Assembly: GCA_020638035.1 (NCBI GenBank)
Contig: JACKJI010000004.1
Location: 1 to 64,000, forward strand
DNA: 64,000 bases
Direction of reading: 5' to 3'
Source: Hyphomicrobiaceae bacterium
Lineage (GTDB): Bacteria > Pseudomonadota > Alphaproteobacteria > Rhizobiales > Hyphomicrobiaceae
Below are positions 1-8,054 of the stretch, in pieces; the first letter of the stretch is position 1; each line of letters starts with the position of its first letter. Under the pieces are notes generated by a model. It searched no databases and was not told the DNA's origin. It was given only the letters and a program-made list of their open reading frames with translations. Both the position numbers and the translations under genes were made by a program.

Positions 1-1064
1 ATGATGTCGAATCGCACTCCTGCCTCCAGGAATGCGCGATAAAGGCCGATCTGGGCGGTACATAGGGCGCCTCCGCCGCACGCGATGAGGCCCAATGCCG
101 TGCCCTTGAGGAAGCGGGCCAGCCGCGCGAAATCTTCTGCCTCAGCGAGCGCCACGTGATGATGCATGGCGACGTCGCGATGCGCCAACCACGCGCGTGT
201 GCCCGAGATCACATGCCGGTGCTCGTGCAGGAGGACGAGGCGCCGCGACGTCTGCGGCAGCAGTGCCGCGGCGCGCGCTTCCAGAGCGTTGATCGCAGGG
301 TCCGCGCCGAATACGCCGACCTCAAGCACGATGTCGGCCTGTCTGATCGCCTTGTCCGACCACGCGTCGAGTTCGTTGCCGGCGACATAGATGACGAAAT
401 CGGATTGCCGCTCCAGGTCGTTGAATGCCGCGGTCGCCTCGGGTGAATCGTAAGAGCCAGCATCGGCGAGAAGTGTCTCTGCCCGCGTTGCGTCGACAGT
501 CTGCACGCGCCGCCCGCGCACTTTGCGTTTCTGCGACGGCTGACCGAGCGTTGCCGCAAGTGCCATCACGAAGCGTTCCGGAACCGGTGCGCCGCCGGCA
601 CGAATGACTCCAATCGTCCGCGGCCGCGGATCAGGCGGCGCGGGGCGCGCGACGTTGAGATCGGCGACGCGGCGTGCCAGGGCCACCGTGACGAGCCGCC
701 ACAAGGTGGGGTTTTGTGCCGTCAACCGGTCGAACCGTTCGCGATCGAGCCGGAGCACCAGGCTGTCGCGCAATGCGACCACCGACGCCGTTCGCGCGCC
801 ACCGGCCAGAAACGCGATCTCTCCGATGGGCTGGCCGGGTCCGATTTCTGAGATGGGTTGGGCGCGGCCATCGAGCAGCACCGCGAACCGACCGGACACG
901 ACGATGTACATTGCATCCGCAGCATCGCCCTGCCTCACCAACATATCGCCACGCTTGACGGCGCTGGTTTCCATCTCGGCGGCTATTGCCGCGCGCAACC
1001 CCTCGTCGAGATCGGACAGGATCTCGAGCGACTGGATGAGGCTGGCACGACCGTTGGCTGACAT
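1..1064 (-). CDS. Patatin-like phospholipase with N-terminal cNMP-binding-type domain (C-terminal part beyond the window)
   Basis: From the ATG at 1064 the frame stays open for 354 codons and leaves the left edge, so only the N-terminal part is visible. Residues about 10-125 look like a cyclic-nucleotide-binding (CAP_ED) beta-roll, with MYIVVSGRF at 52-60 and a cassette-like GEIAFLAGGARTASVVA at 81-97. Residues about 150-320 form an alpha/beta linker of the kind seen in bacterial NTE/RssA-type proteins. A patatin oxyanion-hole segment starts at 323 (ALGLIACGGGALCTAQIG). Most bacterial patatins read GGGARG here; this protein reads GGGALC, so the usual Arg-Gly is replaced. The catalytic GxSxG serine and the aspartate would lie outside the window. 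Predicted role: a nucleotide-regulated lipid hydrolase. No strong ribosome binding site precedes the ATG, and I see no in-frame ATG upstream. Domain assignment is good; activity is uncertain. Confidence 0.8.
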   Translation of the reverse strand, partial: MSANGRASLIQSLEILSDLDEGLRAAIAAEMETSAVKRGDMLVRQGDAADAMYIVVSGRFAVLLDGRAQPISEIGPGQPIGEIAFLAGGARTASVVALRDSLVLRLDRERFDRLTAQNPTLWRLVTVALARRVADLNVARPAPPDPRPRTIGVIRAGGAPVPERFVMALAATLGQPSQKRKVRGRRVQTVDATRAETLLADAGSYDSPEATAAFNDLERQSDFVIYVAGNELDAWSDKAIRQADIVLEVGVFGADPAINALEARAAALLPQTSRRLVLLHEHRHVISGTRAWLAHRDVAMHHHVALAEAEDFARLARFLKGTALGLIACGGGALCTAQIGLYRAFLEAGVRFDI

Positions 1065-1136
1065 GTGCGGCGAGAGGCAAGACCATCGAACCGACACCCT
1101 AGCACGGCTGGTGTCGCCTTGCCCGGTCCGGCCAGC

Positions 1137-2450
1137 CTATAAGATGAACTTGGACAGGTCCGCGTTCCGCGCCAGATCGCCGATCCGCGTTTCCACATAG
1201 GCCTTATCGATGGTCACCGACTGCCCGGATTTGTCGGAGGCATTGAACGAAATTTCTTCCAACACGCGTTCGATAACGGTCTGCAAACGCCTCGCGCCGA
1301 TGTTCTCGACCGTTGCGTTGACCGAGACCGCGGTGTCGGCGAGCGCCTCGATGGCGTCGTCGGTGAAGTCGAGCGTCACGCCTTCGGTGGCGAGCAGCGC
1401 GACCGACTGGCGGATGAGATTGGCTTCCGGCTCGGTGAGGATGCGGCGGAAATCGTCGCGGCTCAGCGCGGTCAGCTCAACGCGGATGGGCAGGCGCCCC
1501 TGCAGCTCCGGCAACAGGTCGGCGGGTTTGGCGACATGGAAAGCGCCCGAGGCGATGAACAGGACATGGTCCGTCTTCACCGGGCCGTGCTTTGTCGCCA
1601 CCGTCGTGCCCTCGATCAAGGGCAGCAAATCACGCTGCACACCCTCGCGCGAGACATCGGCGCCTGACCGGCCGGCCTCGGAGCGCGAGCAGATCTTGTC
1701 GATCTCATCGAGGAAGACGATGCCGTCGTTCTCAACCGCGCGGATCGCTTCAGACGTGATCTGGTCGCTGTCGATCAGCTTGTCGCTTTCCTCTTGGATG
1801 AGGACGTCATAGCTGTCGGCGACGCTGACGCGGCGTGGCTTCGTCCGCCCACCGAACGCCTTGCCGAGCATGTCCTGGATATTGATGGCACCCATCGACG
1901 CACCGGGCATGCCTGGGATCTCGAACACGGGCATGCCGCCGCCCGTCTCGGAAACCTGGATCTCTATTTCCTTGTCGTTGAGTTCGCCCGCGCGCAGGCG
2001 CTTGCGGAAAGCATCGCGCGTCGCGGGCGAGGCTGTTGGTCCGACGAGGGCATCGAGCACGCGCTCCTCGGCGGCCTTCTCGGCCTTGGCACGCACGTCC
2101 TTGCGTTTGGCCTCGCGAACAAGACCGATCGCCACCTCGACGAGATCACGGACGATCTGCTCAACGTCGCGGCCAACGTAGCCGACTTCGGTGAACTTGG
2201 TTGCTTCCACCTTCAGGAACGGGGCGCCCGCAAGCTTCGCGAGCCGCCGCGAGATTTCCGTCTTGCCGACACCCGTCGGGCCGATCATCAGGATGTTCTT
2301 GGGGAGAACCTCCTCTTTCAGGTCGTCAGAGAGCTGCTGGCGGCGCCAGCGGTTGCGCAAAGCGATGGCGACCGCGCGCTTGGCATCAGCCTGACCAACG
2401 ATGAAGCGATCGAGTTCGGAGACGATTTCGCGGGGGGAGAAGGAGGTCAT
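1137..2450 (-). CDS. hslU: ATP-dependent protease HslUV, ATPase subunit HslU (ClpY)
   Basis: HslU is the AAA+ unfoldase ring that feeds substrates into the HslV peptidase in the cytoplasm. The 437-residue protein has the normal family length. It carries Walker A GPTGVGKT at 57-64, the pore-loop motif GYVGRDVE from 90, a variable I-domain at about 110-230, Walker B IVFLDEID at 244-251, and the C-terminal tail DLSKFIL that docks into HslV. It is the last gene of a minus-strand hslV-SMR-hslU group and starts 11 nt after the SMR stop codon. The separation of hslU from hslV by a transporter gene is the only oddity; all key motifs are intact. Confidence 0.98.
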   Translation of the reverse strand: MTSFSPREIVSELDRFIVGQADAKRAVAIALRNRWRRQQLSDDLKEEVLPKNILMIGPTGVGKTEISRRLAKLAGAPFLKVEATKFTEVGYVGRDVEQIVRDLVEVAIGLVREAKRKDVRAKAEKAAEERVLDALVGPTASPATRDAFRKRLRAGELNDKEIEIQVSETGGGMPVFEIPGMPGASMGAINIQDMLGKAFGGRTKPRRVSVADSYDVLIQEESDKLIDSDQITSEAIRAVENDGIVFLDEIDKICSRSEAGRSGADVSREGVQRDLLPLIEGTTVATKHGPVKTDHVLFIASGAFHVAKPADLLPELQGRLPIRVELTALSRDDFRRILTEPEANLIRQSVALLATEGVTLDFTDDAIEALADTAVSVNATVENIGARRLQTVIERVLEEISFNASDKSGQSVTIDKAYVETRIGDLARNADLSKFIL

Positions 2451-2461
2451 CTGTCGGGAGC

Positions 2462-2797
2462 CTAACTGTTGGATACGAGCTTAAGTCCCATGATCGAGCC
2501 GATCAGGATGAACAAAAGGACGAGGCGGGCAGTGGTGGCCGGTTCCGCGTAGACGTAGATGCCGATGAGCGCCGTGCCTGCCGCGCCGATCCCGGTCCAC
2601 ACGGCATAGGCGGTGCCGAGCGGTATTGCGGCCAACGATCGATAGAGAAAATAGAAGCTGGCGATGCCGAGGACAAAGAACGCGGCCGTCGGCACCACCC
2701 GCGTCAGGCCGCCGGTGTAGCGGAACACGGTCGTGGTCGCGACTTCCAAGGCGCCCGCAACGAAAAGAAGGAGCCATGATTGCGTGAGGTTGCTCAT
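2462..2797 (-). CDS. Small multidrug resistance (SMR) family transporter, SugE/Gdx- or EmrE-like
   Basis: This 111-residue protein has four predicted membrane helices, the standard SMR size. The conserved membrane-embedded glutamate is Glu18 in GALEVATTT, and the third-helix signature IPLGTAYAVWTGIG starts at 59. The segment RYTGGLTRVVPT after helix 1 resembles the SugE/guanidinium-exporter branch more than EmrE, but I cannot settle the substrate. SMR proteins work as antiparallel dimers exchanging cations or guanidinium for protons at the inner membrane. The ATG overlaps the hslV stop by 4 nt (ATGA), and hslU follows 11 nt later, so it is almost certainly co-transcribed and translationally coupled with the protease genes. 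No frameshift or truncation is seen. Confidence 0.9.
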   Translation of the reverse strand: MSNLTQSWLLLFVAGALEVATTTVFRYTGGLTRVVPTAAFFVLGIASFYFLYRSLAAIPLGTAYAVWTGIGAAGTALIGIYVYAEPATTARLVLLFILIGSIMGLKLVSNS

Positions 2798-3375
2798 CGG
2801 CTCGACGCCAGGCTCTCCACCACGACGTTCGCGTTGGTATAGACGCAGATGTCGGCGGCAATGGACATCGCCCGGCGCACGATCTCCTCAGCCGACAGAG
2901 GCTGATCGGCAAGTGCCCGCGCAGCCGCCAGGGCATAGTTTCCGCCCGAGCCAATGCCCATGATGTGCGCCTCGGGCTCAAGGACGTCGCCGGTGCCCGT
3001 CAGCACCAGAGTTGTGGAGGCATCGGCGACGATCATCATGGCTTCCAAGCGCCGCAAGTAGCGGTCCGTCCGCCAGTCCTTGGCGAGCTCGACACAGGCC
3101 CGCATCAGCTGGCCTGGATATTGCTCCAATTTGGCTTCGAGCCGCTCAAACAAGGTGAACGCGTCAGCGGTCGCACCCGCGAACCCGCCGATCACGTCGC
3201 CTTTGCCGAGGCGGCGTACCTTGCGCGCATTGGCCTTGATGATCGTCTGCCCGAGGCTCACCTGGCCGTCGCCGGCGATCACGACCTGTCCCCCCTTGCG
3301 CACGGTGAGGATGGTGGTGCCGTGCCATTGCGAGGCATCGGTGGCCGAGGGCGGGACATGTGGCGAGTTGGACAT
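2794..3375 (-). CDS. hslV: ATP-dependent protease HslUV, peptidase subunit HslV (ClpQ)
   Basis: HslV is the N-terminal-threonine peptidase of the HslUV protease. The open frame extends upstream to 3621, but I place the start at the ATG at 3375. This gives 193 residues with a propeptide of about 19 residues ending in WHG, followed by the catalytic threonine in TTILTVRKGG (Thr20). Longer HslV propeptides of this sort are usual in alphaproteobacteria. GDGQVSLGQ and the GIGSGGNYALAAARAL segment are typical of the family. It is first in the hslV-SMR-hslU group and diverges from hisB. The 172-nt gap to hisB must hold both promoters. Confidence 0.96.
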   Translation of the reverse strand: MSNSPHVPPSATDASQWHGTTILTVRKGGQVVIAGDGQVSLGQTIIKANARKVRRLGKGDVIGGFAGATADAFTLFERLEAKLEQYPGQLMRACVELAKDWRTDRYLRRLEAMMIVADASTTLVLTGTGDVLEPEAHIMGIGSGGNYALAAARALADQPLSAEEIVRRAMSIAADICVYTNANVVVESLASSR

Positions 3376-3547
3376 GGGCTCCTTGGCGGCGCAAGCGGCG
3401 CGTTCCATGAGGGAGATTAAGGATGCTGCGACCGCACTTTCAAGCTTCTCCGGGCCGCCAGTTGCACCTGCAAATGCTGGCAGGCGCGAAGCCGAGCTGA
3501 TAAACGCTTGTTGGAATGAGGGCAAGATTGAGAGCGAGGGACCTCCC

Positions 3548-4144
3548 GTGAGCCGCAAAGCCATGATCGAGCGCCGCACCAAGGAGACCGATATCACTGC
3601 CGAGATCGATCTCGACGGCACCGGCGCCTATGACATTTCGACCGGCATCGGTTTTCTCGACCACATGCTGGAGCAGCTCGCGCGCCATGGCCTGATCGAT
3701 ATCAAGCTGAAAGCGAAGGGCGATCTGCACATCGATTACCATCACACCGTCGAGGACGCCGGCATCGTGCTGGGCCAGGCCGTGGCCAAAGCTCTGGGCG
3801 ATAAGGTCGGCATCACACGCTATGCGGACGTGCACCTGCCCATGGACGAGACGATGACGCGTGTCGCCATCGATGTGTCCGGCCGCCCCTATCTCATCTG
3901 GAAGGTGGATTTCTCGCGACCGAAGGTCGGCGAGATGGACACGGAGCTGTTCCGCGAGTGGTTCCAGGCATTCGCCCAGAATGCGGGCATCACCCTGCAT
4001 ATCCAGAACCTCTACGGCGAGAACAACCATCACATCGCCGAGACCTGCTATAAGGGTTTGGCGCGAGCCTTGCGTCAGGCCGTCAGTCTCGATCCGCGTC
4101 AGGCGGGCCGGGTTCCCTCGACGAAAGGAACGCTCACCGGATGA
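3548..4144 (+). CDS. hisB: Imidazoleglycerol-phosphate dehydratase (HisB)
   Basis: HisB catalyses dehydration of imidazoleglycerol phosphate in histidine biosynthesis. The monofunctional form is seen here, with no phosphatase domain. The GTG at 3548 is preceded by a GAGGGA-like site about 7 nt upstream and gives a 198-residue protein starting MSRKAMIERRTKETDI. An ATG five codons later (3563) is the alternative. The open frame reaches further upstream, but that part is not HisB-like. The two metal-binding histidine clusters are present as HIDYHHTVEDAG and NNHHIAETCYK. The stop overlaps the DUF2628 gene by 4 nt, and hisH follows, so the three form an operon. Confidence 0.96.
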   Translation: MSRKAMIERRTKETDITAEIDLDGTGAYDISTGIGFLDHMLEQLARHGLIDIKLKAKGDLHIDYHHTVEDAGIVLGQAVAKALGDKVGITRYADVHLPMDETMTRVAIDVSGRPYLIWKVDFSRPKVGEMDTELFREWFQAFAQNAGITLHIQNLYGENNHHIAETCYKGLARALRQAVSLDPRQAGRVPSTKGTLTG

Positions 4145-4704
4145 TCGTCACCGTTTGGCCATTCCCGACACAAAAGCGCATGACTGTATTCACTGTCCAT
4201 GAGCCGCCTACGACGCCACCCGACCGGCTCGACCGGGCCGAAGCGATGGTGTTCCTGAAGGACGGCTTCACCTGGAGCGCATTCCTGTTCGGGCCGCTGT
4301 GGCTCATCGCCAACCGCCTGTGGCTGGCGACACTTGGATATCTGGCTGTTGCCGGCCTCGGCTATCTGATCCTTGCCGCGGCCGGGGTCGACCAGGCATT
4401 GTTCGGCCCGTTTCTGATCGCCCTCAACGCCGTTGTTGGCTTCGAGGCGCATTGGCTGAAAACCATCAAGCTCGAGGCAGGCGGCTGGCAAGCACTGGGC
4501 TCGGTTACCGGGCGCGGCCTTGCCGACTGCGAGCGCCGCTTCTTCGCAGGCTGGTTGCCGACGCAGCAGATGGTTCGCAGGGCCGAGTCCACCGCAACGT
4601 CTCATGCCGCTGCGGCCCAAGCACAGACGGCCACGCACGACGGCACGGCCGAGCCTCGCGCATCAAAGCGCGGCCCGTTCGCATTCCTCTCCCGCCCCCG
4701 CTGA
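4141..4704 (+). CDS. DUF2628 domain membrane protein in the his operon
   Basis: This 187-residue protein has a DUF2628-type core: the segment FLKDGFTWSAFLFGPLWLI is followed by two or three hydrophobic helices (about 45-105) and then a polar, alanine-rich tail. Function is unknown. In Hyphomicrobiales a DUF2628 gene commonly sits between hisB and hisH, as here, although no role in histidine synthesis is known to me. The ATG at 4141 overlaps the hisB stop (ATGA). A second ATG at 4180 would give a product starting MTVFTVHEPP and is equally compatible with the family. The basic C-terminus suggests a cytoplasmic tail. Confidence 0.85.
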   Translation: MIVTVWPFPTQKRMTVFTVHEPPTTPPDRLDRAEAMVFLKDGFTWSAFLFGPLWLIANRLWLATLGYLAVAGLGYLILAAAGVDQALFGPFLIALNAVVGFEAHWLKTIKLEAGGWQALGSVTGRGLADCERRFFAGWLPTQQMVRRAESTATSHAAAAQAQTATHDGTAEPRASKRGPFAFLSRPR

Positions 4705-4720
4705 GGGCCGACACGATCCC

Positions 4721-5374
4721 ATGCAGACAGTCGCCATCATCGATTACGGGTCGGGCAATCTCCATTCGGCCCTCAAGGCCTTCGAACGCTCCGCCCGGGA
4801 AAGCGGCAGCGCTCTGAAGCCTGTTCTCGCGACGAGGCCCGAACAGGTGGCCGCCGCCGAGCGCGTCGTGCTGCCGGGCGTCGGTGCCTACGCCGACTGC
4901 AAGCGGGGGCTGGAAGCGGTGCCGGGCATGCGCGAAGCGTTGGAGGAGACTGTGCGCGGCAAAGGCCGCCCGTTCCTCGGTATTTGCGTCGGCATGCAGC
5001 TGATGGCAACGCGCGGGCTTGAGCATGGCGTGACCGACGGCTTGAACTGGATTGCCGGCGAGGTTGCACACATTGCGCCGTCCGACCCGACGTTGAAGAT
5101 CCCGCACATGGGCTGGAACACTCTGAACGTCGTGACACCGCATGCCCTGCTCGATGGCATCGCAACGGGACCGGCCGGGCTGCACGCCTATTTCGTGCAC
5201 TCGTATCACTTCGTCGCCAAAGACGAAGCGCACATCGTTGCCCGCACGGATTATGGCGGACCTATTACGGCGTTCGTTGCGAAGGACAACATGGCGGGCA
5301 CTCAATTCCATCCGGAAAAGAGTCAAACGCTCGGCCTGAAGCTGATCGCCAACTTCCTAACCTGGACGCCGTAA
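4721..5374 (+). CDS. hisH: Imidazole glycerol phosphate synthase, glutamine amidotransferase subunit HisH
   Basis: HisH hydrolyses glutamine and channels ammonia to HisF for the ring-closing step that yields imidazoleglycerol phosphate and AICAR. The ATG at 4721 gives 217 residues, the usual length, and the protein starts MQTVAIIDYGSGNLHS. The class I amidotransferase nucleophile is Cys89 in GICVGMQ, and the other triad members are His197 and Glu199 in QFHPEKS. It follows the DUF2628 gene by 16 nt. A strong hairpin overlaps the stop codon and the next gene is convergent, so hisA and hisF are not in this transcript. Confidence 0.97.
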   Translation: MQTVAIIDYGSGNLHSALKAFERSARESGSALKPVLATRPEQVAAAERVVLPGVGAYADCKRGLEAVPGMREALEETVRGKGRPFLGICVGMQLMATRGLEHGVTDGLNWIAGEVAHIAPSDPTLKIPHMGWNTLNVVTPHALLDGIATGPAGLHAYFVHSYHFVAKDEAHIVARTDYGGPITAFVAKDNMAGTQFHPEKSQTLGLKLIANFLTWTP

Positions 5375-5411
5375 AGCGCGATTGCCGTTCGTGAGACGGC
5401 AACCGCGCTTT
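5373..5411 (+). terminator. Rho-independent terminator after hisH
   Basis: The arms AAAGCGCG-TTGCCGT and ACGGCAA-CGCGCTT form a stem of about 15 bp with one A/C bulge pair and a 7-nt loop. GATTTTCTT follows. The hairpin begins inside the hisH stop codon and ends the hisB-DUF2628-hisH transcript. Confidence 0.85.
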
Positions 5412-5423
5412 GATTTTCTTGCG

Positions 5424-5470
5424 AGCATGCTTTTCACGCTGAACCGCTACGCACTTCAGCTAAGCATGCT
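5424..5470. repeat. Intergenic inverted repeat between hisH and the sugar dehydrogenase
   Basis: AGCATGCTT (5424-5432) is matched exactly by AAGCATGCT (5462-5470). An inner CTGAA/TTCAG pair falls between them. It sits between convergent genes, directly after the hisH terminator and 4 nt from the dehydrogenase stop. It could end the minus-strand transcript, or be a dispersed palindromic element of the GAGCATG type often seen between genes in this order. I found only this copy of the exact sequence. Confidence 0.5.
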
Positions 5471-5474
5471 TGGA

Positions 5475-6590
5475 TCACTTCACCGGATCGATGCGGTAGA
5501 TGCCGCCCTTGGACTCGTCGTTGAGAACATAGAGGTGTCCGTCGGGGCCCTGGCGGACCTCGCGGATTCGGCCGAGCTTGGTGTCGATGATATTCTCGGT
5601 GCCAATGACGGAACCAGACTTGCTCAACATCACGCGGACCAGCGTGCCTTGAGTCAACGAGCCGGTGAACAGGTCGCCCGTCCAGTTCGGGAAGTCCTTG
5701 CCGGTATAGATCTCCAAACCCGAAGGCGCCATGACGGGCGAAGCACCCCAGGTGAAGAACGGCTCCACGAAGTCGCCACCCTTCTCGGCTCCCGGCGCAT
5801 TGCCGCCACCGAAGGCGCGCGTCGGCCAACCGTAGTTCTTGCCCTTTTCGACGCGGTTGATCTCGTCGCCGCCCATGCCGCCGTGATCGACTGCCCAGAT
5901 GTTCCCCTTGGGATCAATCGTCAGTCCCTGCGGATTCTTGAAGCCATAGGCAAAGATTGCCGGATGCAGCTTGCCGCCGGGGTTCTTGTTGGCCGGTGTG
6001 CCGTCGGGCTTGATCCGAATGATCGAGCCAAGTGCATTCGACGGATTCTGGGCGTTGTCCTTCGCCGCATGGTCTCCGACAGAGATGACCAAATTGCCAT
6101 CACGATCGAAGCGGATGCGCGAGCCGAAGCCCTGGTCCTTCTCGACCTTCACGCCTGACGAGAAGATGGTCTTCACATCCTTGAGAGCGCTGCCCTCCAG
6201 GTGCGCGGATGCCACCTCGAGCCAACGTGATTTTCCGTCTTTCTTCGAATAGGCGAAGAAGATCGCCTTGTCCTTCGCGAATGCCGGGCTGACGGCGACA
6301 TCCAGCAGACCATCACGGGACTCGCTGGTGATTTCGGGCAGGCCGGTCAGCGGCTCGGAAACCTTGCCATCCGGCGATACGATGCGCATGCGACCGGCGC
6401 GCTCGGTAACGAGGATCTGCTTGTTGGGCAGCCAGTCGAGACCCCAGGGGTTCTCGAGGCCATCGGCAACCTTGGTCAGAGCGTAGGTATGCTCCGAGGT
6501 CACGATCTTGTTGCTTGCATCCTGCGCCCAGCACGTCACCGGTGTCAGTGTCGTCAGTGCGGCCAGGATTGCTAACCGTCTTGGCTTCAT
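5475..6590 (-). CDS. PQQ-dependent sugar dehydrogenase family protein (GSDH/sorbosone dehydrogenase-like), periplasmic
   Basis: The 371-residue precursor starts with a signal peptide (about residues 1-22, ending CWAQ). The rest is a six-bladed beta-propeller of the glucose/sorbosone dehydrogenase family. Landmarks are ENPWGLDWLPNKQILVTERA, GLLDVAVSP, GSRIRFDRDGNLVISVGDH and NPQGLTIDPKGNIWAVDHG. The motif GGDEINRVEKGKNYGWP is characteristic of the YliI/Asd-like soluble aldose dehydrogenases. The likely reaction is PQQ-dependent oxidation of an aldose in the periplasm, but the substrate cannot be read from sequence. A GGAG site lies about 8 nt before the ATG at 6590. It is a single gene, convergent with hisH and divergent from the sigma-factor gene. 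Confidence 0.9.
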   Translation of the reverse strand: MKPRRLAILAALTTLTPVTCWAQDASNKIVTSEHTYALTKVADGLENPWGLDWLPNKQILVTERAGRMRIVSPDGKVSEPLTGLPEITSESRDGLLDVAVSPAFAKDKAIFFAYSKKDGKSRWLEVASAHLEGSALKDVKTIFSSGVKVEKDQGFGSRIRFDRDGNLVISVGDHAAKDNAQNPSNALGSIIRIKPDGTPANKNPGGKLHPAIFAYGFKNPQGLTIDPKGNIWAVDHGGMGGDEINRVEKGKNYGWPTRAFGGGNAPGAEKGGDFVEPFFTWGASPVMAPSGLEIYTGKDFPNWTGDLFTGSLTQGTLVRVMLSKSGSVIGTENIIDTKLGRIREVRQGPDGHLYVLNDESKGGIYRIDPVK

Positions 6591-6734
6591 TCATCTTCTC
6601 CGTGTCTGATATCGTCACAGTCGGACCAGAAAGGGTGCCCTCCAGCAGGCGAGGCAGGCGCTTTCGCAGGCGCGCCGCGATCACGAGCGAGGCCGGGGAC
6701 GTCGGGTAGACACGGCAAGTCGAGAGTTTATTCG

Positions 6735-7268
6735 ATGGTCCACGAAAAAAATCCGGCAGACGAACTGCGCTCGGAGATCGTCACCGTCTTGCCCTCCGTA
6801 TGGCGCTTCGCGCTGTCACTGGCGGGACGGCCCGACATGGCCGATGATCTCACGCAGGCGACGTGTGTCAGGGCGCTGGAGAAGGCGCATCAATGGCGTC
6901 GCGACAATAGGCTCAGCGGCTGGCTGTTGACGATCTGCCGCTCGATCTGGCTCAACGAGCTCAGGGCGGAAGCCGTGCGACGGACGGGCAGCCTCGACAC
7001 CGCCGCGCCGAGCGAGCTGATCGACCGCGCCTGTGGCGTGGAGTTGCGAACCTTTGCGTCACAGGTGTGTGCTAAGATTCTAGACTTGCCAGAGGCGCAG
7101 CGGGCTGCTGTGGAACTCGTCTACGTATAGCAGTTCACCTACAGCGAGGCCGCGTCGATCTTAAACGTGCCTATCGGAACGATCATGAGTCGACTTGCAA
7201 CCGCACGTGCCGCTTTGGCAGACCTGAGAGAGGATGCGGCCACGAGCTGGAAGGCGACGCGGCAATGA
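6735..7268 (+). pseudogene. ECF-type RNA polymerase sigma factor interrupted by an in-frame TAG codon
   Basis: The frame from the ATG at 6735 encodes an ECF sigma region 2 (LAGRPDMADDLTQATCVRAL at 29-48, then WRRDNRLSGWLLTICRSIW) and the start of region 4 up to LPEAQRAAVELVYV at 131. The next codon, 7128-7130, is TAG. The same frame then continues without another stop as QFTYSEAASILNVPIGTIMS and ends at a TGA at 7266-7268. That tail is the expected helix-turn-helix of region 4, where the family usually has LVYVEG. One GAG-to-TAG change would explain it. The final TGA overlaps the anti-sigma start (ATGA), the normal layout of a working operon. Options are a recent inactivating mutation, a sequencing error, or readthrough giving 177 residues. 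Confidence 0.88.
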
Positions 7269-7999
7269 ATTATTCGGATCAGACGTTGCTCGACTTCCTC
7301 AACGGAAAGCTTCCCGATGCCACGCGTCGGGAGATCGAGGCCGACTTGCTCATTGACCAGGATCTCGAGCGACGTGTCATGGCGCTGGACGACGTCGCCC
7401 CGATCGTCGCGGAAGCGTTCAAGCAGATTCCCGGACCTGAGCGGGTTGAGCGGCTCGCCAAGACAATTGCACCGGCCCCGCGGCGGCCCTGGCGGAGCGC
7501 ACCGCTTGTCGCCGGCCTCGCCGCATCAATCGTCGTCTGCGCCTTGGCCACGTTCTACTTGTTCAACGCGCAACAGGACTGGCGCAATGTGGTGGCACAG
7601 TACCAATCGCTCTATGTCCCCGAAACGGTCGCAAACTTGAATATCGATGCGTCACAGATGAAGAGTGATCTGGAGCGGGCCGCGGCTGCGGTTCGCATGC
7701 CCCTGTCGCTCGACGCGATCGGTTCGGTCGACGGGCTCAAGCTGCGTCGCATTCAAACGCTCGGGTTCAAGGGCCAGCCTGTCATTCAGATCCTCTACAC
7801 CGACCAGGCAGGCATGCCGATCGCATTCTGCCTGACGACCGGAGACGATGGCACGGCTGGATCGGCGACGCGAACCGGGCTTGCGAGCTACAGCTGGGGA
7901 GCGGGAACGCACCAATTCATGATTATCGGCCCGATCGACCAGACGGACCTCAACCGGCTCGCCGCGATACTTGAAAAGCGGGTGCGTGGTACGGTCTGA
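7265..7999 (+). CDS. Membrane-bound anti-sigma factor
   Basis: The 244-residue protein has an N-terminal cytoplasmic part (1-78) starting MNYSDQTLLDFLNGKLPD, which looks like the sigma-binding anti-sigma domain, though no zinc-binding HxxxCxxC is present. One membrane helix follows at about 80-100 (LVAGLAASIVVCALATFYLF), and a periplasmic domain of about 145 residues comes after it. The start overlaps the sigma-factor stop by 4 nt, as in many ECF/anti-sigma pairs. The predicted role is to hold the sigma factor inactive at the membrane until an envelope signal arrives. It has no disruption itself, so with the sigma gene broken it may be losing its function or may still bind the truncated region 2. 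Confidence 0.82.
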   Translation: MNYSDQTLLDFLNGKLPDATRREIEADLLIDQDLERRVMALDDVAPIVAEAFKQIPGPERVERLAKTIAPAPRRPWRSAPLVAGLAASIVVCALATFYLFNAQQDWRNVVAQYQSLYVPETVANLNIDASQMKSDLERAAAAVRMPLSLDAIGSVDGLKLRRIQTLGFKGQPVIQILYTDQAGMPIAFCLTTGDDGTAGSATRTGLASYSWGAGTHQFMIIGPIDQTDLNRLAAILEKRVRGTV

Positions 8000-8054
8000 C
8001 GTCAGGCACGCTTCAGCATGGAGAACCTGTTCGCATGAACAGGTGGCGTTTGGC

